Positions 13,802 through 15,589 of a stretch of 15,589 bases of DNA are shown here, one piece after another. The DNA is from JARIHD01 sp041743655 (GTDB lineage: Bacteria > Patescibacteriota > Saccharimonadia > Saccharimonadales > UBA4665): positions 1 to 15,589 of the forward strand of contig JBGTMJ010000010.1 in NCBI GenBank assembly GCA_041743655.1, given 5' to 3'. Under the pieces are notes generated by a model. The model was not told the DNA's origin. It did no database searches and saw only the letters and a program-made list of their open reading frames with translations. A program made the translations under genes and the position numbers. Every line of letters starts with the position of its first letter. The first letter of the stretch is position 1.

Positions 13802-15589
13802 CTAGCTGCAGCCGGTAGTGGAACCACAACTCGTACATACATAACAGCTGCCGGCACGTTGCGTTTGATTACCACAGTTGTAGCATAGTGGGGCCGTGCT
13901 ATCGCTCTTAGCTTGTTTCACCTCAGTTGTAGCCGGTTTGGCAGCAATCTTAGCAGCACTGACACTCGGAGTCTCAGGAGCAACCTGTTTCTCGGCGGTG
14001 TTTACAAGCTGGCCTTCGGTTGATCGGTCATCAGTGAGCAGCATGGCTTGTTGTTCTTCAGGCATGTCATCCAAGGATGCCAGACCCAACTCCAAGCGAT
14101 CATCAAAGCTCAGGTAGTCAAGCGCCAGACGACGGAAGATGTAGTCCGTAATTGAGCTGGCGGTACGAATATCCGGATCATCCGTGATCCCTGATGGTGC
14201 AAAGCTACTGTTCATAAGCGTCTTCACATAGCTCTTAAGTGGTACACCGTATTGCAAACCGTGACTAACTGATATGGCAAATGAGTCCATAAGCCCTGAA
14301 AGCGTCGAACCTTGCTTGGATACGTTGACAAACAGCTCCCCTAAGGTACCGTCCTCGTACTCACTCACTGTAAAGAATCCCTTAAGGTCAGCAAGGCTAA
14401 ACTTGTAGGTTTGGCCATTACGGCGACGAGGTAGCAAGCGGCGCACAGCGCCTTTTACAACGATCTTGTCGTTTAGAGAATCTGTTGCGGCTACAGGCGT
14501 AGTGATTGCAGCGGCCTTTCCTGTTTCTGCTGGGACTGATTCCGTCTTGTTCTTCTTGCCCGATAATGGTTGGGCAACCTTACAGTTGTCGCGGTAGATG
14601 GCTACTGCTTTAAGACCCATTTTCCAAGCATCGATATGTAGCTGTTCTATTTCTTCGACAGTTGCGCTTTCTGGCATATTCACCGTTTTACTGATTGCTC
14701 CGGACAAGAATGGTTGTACTGCTGACATCATTTTAACGTGCCCTAGGTAGTGGATAGCATCATCGCCCACTGCACATGCAAATACCCTGTAGTGCGCTTT
14801 ATCAAGATGCGGTGCATCCTGTACTGTGTTGTGCTCGAATATGTACGCAACAATATCTTCAATCTGCGCTTGAGTGTAACCCAACGTCTTAAGAGCACGA
14901 GGAACCGTCTGGTTAACAATAGCCATCGATCCCTCTCCAACAAGGTTTTTATGCTTCACAAGCGCAAAGTCAGGTTCAATACCAGTGGTGTCGCAATCCA
15001 TCATCAAACCAATCGTCCCCGTTGGTGCAAGCACGCTGGCCTGGGAATTGCGCACGCCATAGACTTCACCAAGTTCTACGGCTTCGTCCCAGGCAGTCAC
15101 TGCCGCATTCAGGAGTTCTTCAGATACCAGGCTGGCGTCAATCCTGGAAACCTCTCCACGGTGCTGACGTAAAACACGCAACATGCCTTCCCGATCTTTA
15201 CGAAAACCAGCAAACGGACCCGTCCTCTTGGCAATTCTAGCGCTTGTGGCATACGCGTGTCCTGTCATAAGCGCCGTGATAGCCGCAGCTTGGGCACGAC
15301 CCTCTGCAGAGTCATAGGGCAAGCCCTGGGCCATTAGCAAAGCACCCAGGTTCGCATAACCTAAACCAAGTTCGCGGTAGGCTTTGGCATTTTTTGTAAT
15401 CTTTTCGGTCGGGTATTCACTGTACCCAACCAGTATCTCCTGGGCAGTGAATACCAGCTCGACCGTATGTTTGAAGGCGTCAATGTCAAACGTATTGTCT
15501 TCACGTAAGTATTTAAGCAGGTTAATTGAAGCAAGGTTACAGGCAGAATTATCCAGATGCATGTACTCACTACAAGGATTACTACCGTT
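13802..15589 (-). CDS. nrdJ: Adenosylcobalamin-dependent (class II) ribonucleotide reductase, partial, N-terminus beyond window
   Basis: The frame is open to the right edge, giving the C-terminal 595 residues. The enzyme reduces ribonucleotides to deoxyribonucleotides using a cobalamin-generated thiyl radical. The visible start N4-P5-C6-S7-E8 is the active-site loop: C6 fits the thiyl radical cysteine, N4 and E8 the catalytic Asn and Glu, and C17 (in SACNLASINL) the redox partner 11 residues on. 'PTGTIGLMMDCDTTGIEPD' lies downstream in the barrel. A linker (about 350-390) leads to a C-terminal domain with 'GELFVNVSKQGS' and 'MNSSFAPSGITDDPDIR'. The last 27 residues hold six cysteines (569, 572, 582, 585, 588, 594), a zinc-ribbon-like tail with CxxC pairs thought to re-reduce the active site. 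This matches the long NrdJ family. The first part, including the third redox cysteine and the allosteric region, lies outside the window. Confidence 0.95.
   Translation of the reverse strand, partial: NGSNPCSEYMHLDNSACNLASINLLKYLREDNTFDIDAFKHTVELVFTAQEILVGYSEYPTEKITKNAKAYRELGLGYANLGALLMAQGLPYDSAEGRAQAAAITALMTGHAYATSARIAKRTGPFAGFRKDREGMLRVLRQHRGEVSRIDASLVSEELLNAAVTAWDEAVELGEVYGVRNSQASVLAPTGTIGLMMDCDTTGIEPDFALVKHKNLVGEGSMAIVNQTVPRALKTLGYTQAQIEDIVAYIFEHNTVQDAPHLDKAHYRVFACAVGDDAIHYLGHVKMMSAVQPFLSGAISKTVNMPESATVEEIEQLHIDAWKMGLKAVAIYRDNCKVAQPLSGKKNKTESVPAETGKAAAITTPVAATDSLNDKIVVKGAVRRLLPRRRNGQTYKFSLADLKGFFTVSEYEDGTLGELFVNVSKQGSTLSGLMDSFAISVSHGLQYGVPLKSYVKTLMNSSFAPSGITDDPDIRTASSITDYIFRRLALDYLSFDDRLELGLASLDDMPEEQQAMLLTDDRSTEGQLVNTAEKQVAPETPSVSAAKIAAKPATTEVKQAKSDSTAPLCYNCGNQTQRAGSCYVCTSCGSTTGCS

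Noticed and set aside
14750..15172. Plus-strand frame of 140 codons within nrdJ
   Set aside because: It is antisense to conserved ribonucleotide reductase sequence and has no supporting start signals.

Overview
The window is a 15.6 kb piece of bacterial chromosome in which every supported gene lies on the minus strand, so it reads from right to left. The gene families and the style of the surface proteins suggest a small-genome bacterium of the Patescibacteria (Candidate Phyla Radiation), most likely Saccharibacteria. This is inferred from several things together: very long 'GIGT'-repeat exported proteins of a kind I associate with that group, an adenosylcobalamin-dependent ribonucleotide reductase, a eukaryotic-like (IleRS2-type) isoleucyl-tRNA synthetase, and a lone rplU. 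TGA ends ileS, so the recoded-TGA lineages (SR1, Gracilibacteria) are unlikely.

The right third is housekeeping. From the right edge come the C-terminal 595 residues of class II ribonucleotide reductase (nrdJ), a small thioredoxin-fold protein without a CXXC, an ileS leader that looks like a T-box riboswitch (promoter, AUC-containing hairpin, antiterminator with a UGGUACC bulge, long terminator), ileS, and rplU with its own promoter and intrinsic terminator.

The left two thirds (about 1-9515) form a surface-protein locus. A 2081-residue exported protein carries eleven GIGT-type motifs and two copies of a 132-residue module. A 171-residue single-pass membrane protein follows after 29 bases. 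Next, behind its own promoter, comes a 280-residue exported protein whose C-terminus is a two-helix hairpin. Last is the start of a second long repeat protein, anchored by an N-terminal membrane helix and running off the left edge.

The two halves look functionally unrelated: translation and nucleotide metabolism on the right, cell-surface display on the left. The most interesting items are the putative ileS T-box, the altered HIGH motif of the IleRS, and the surface locus, whose two membrane proteins could help anchor or export the long fibres.
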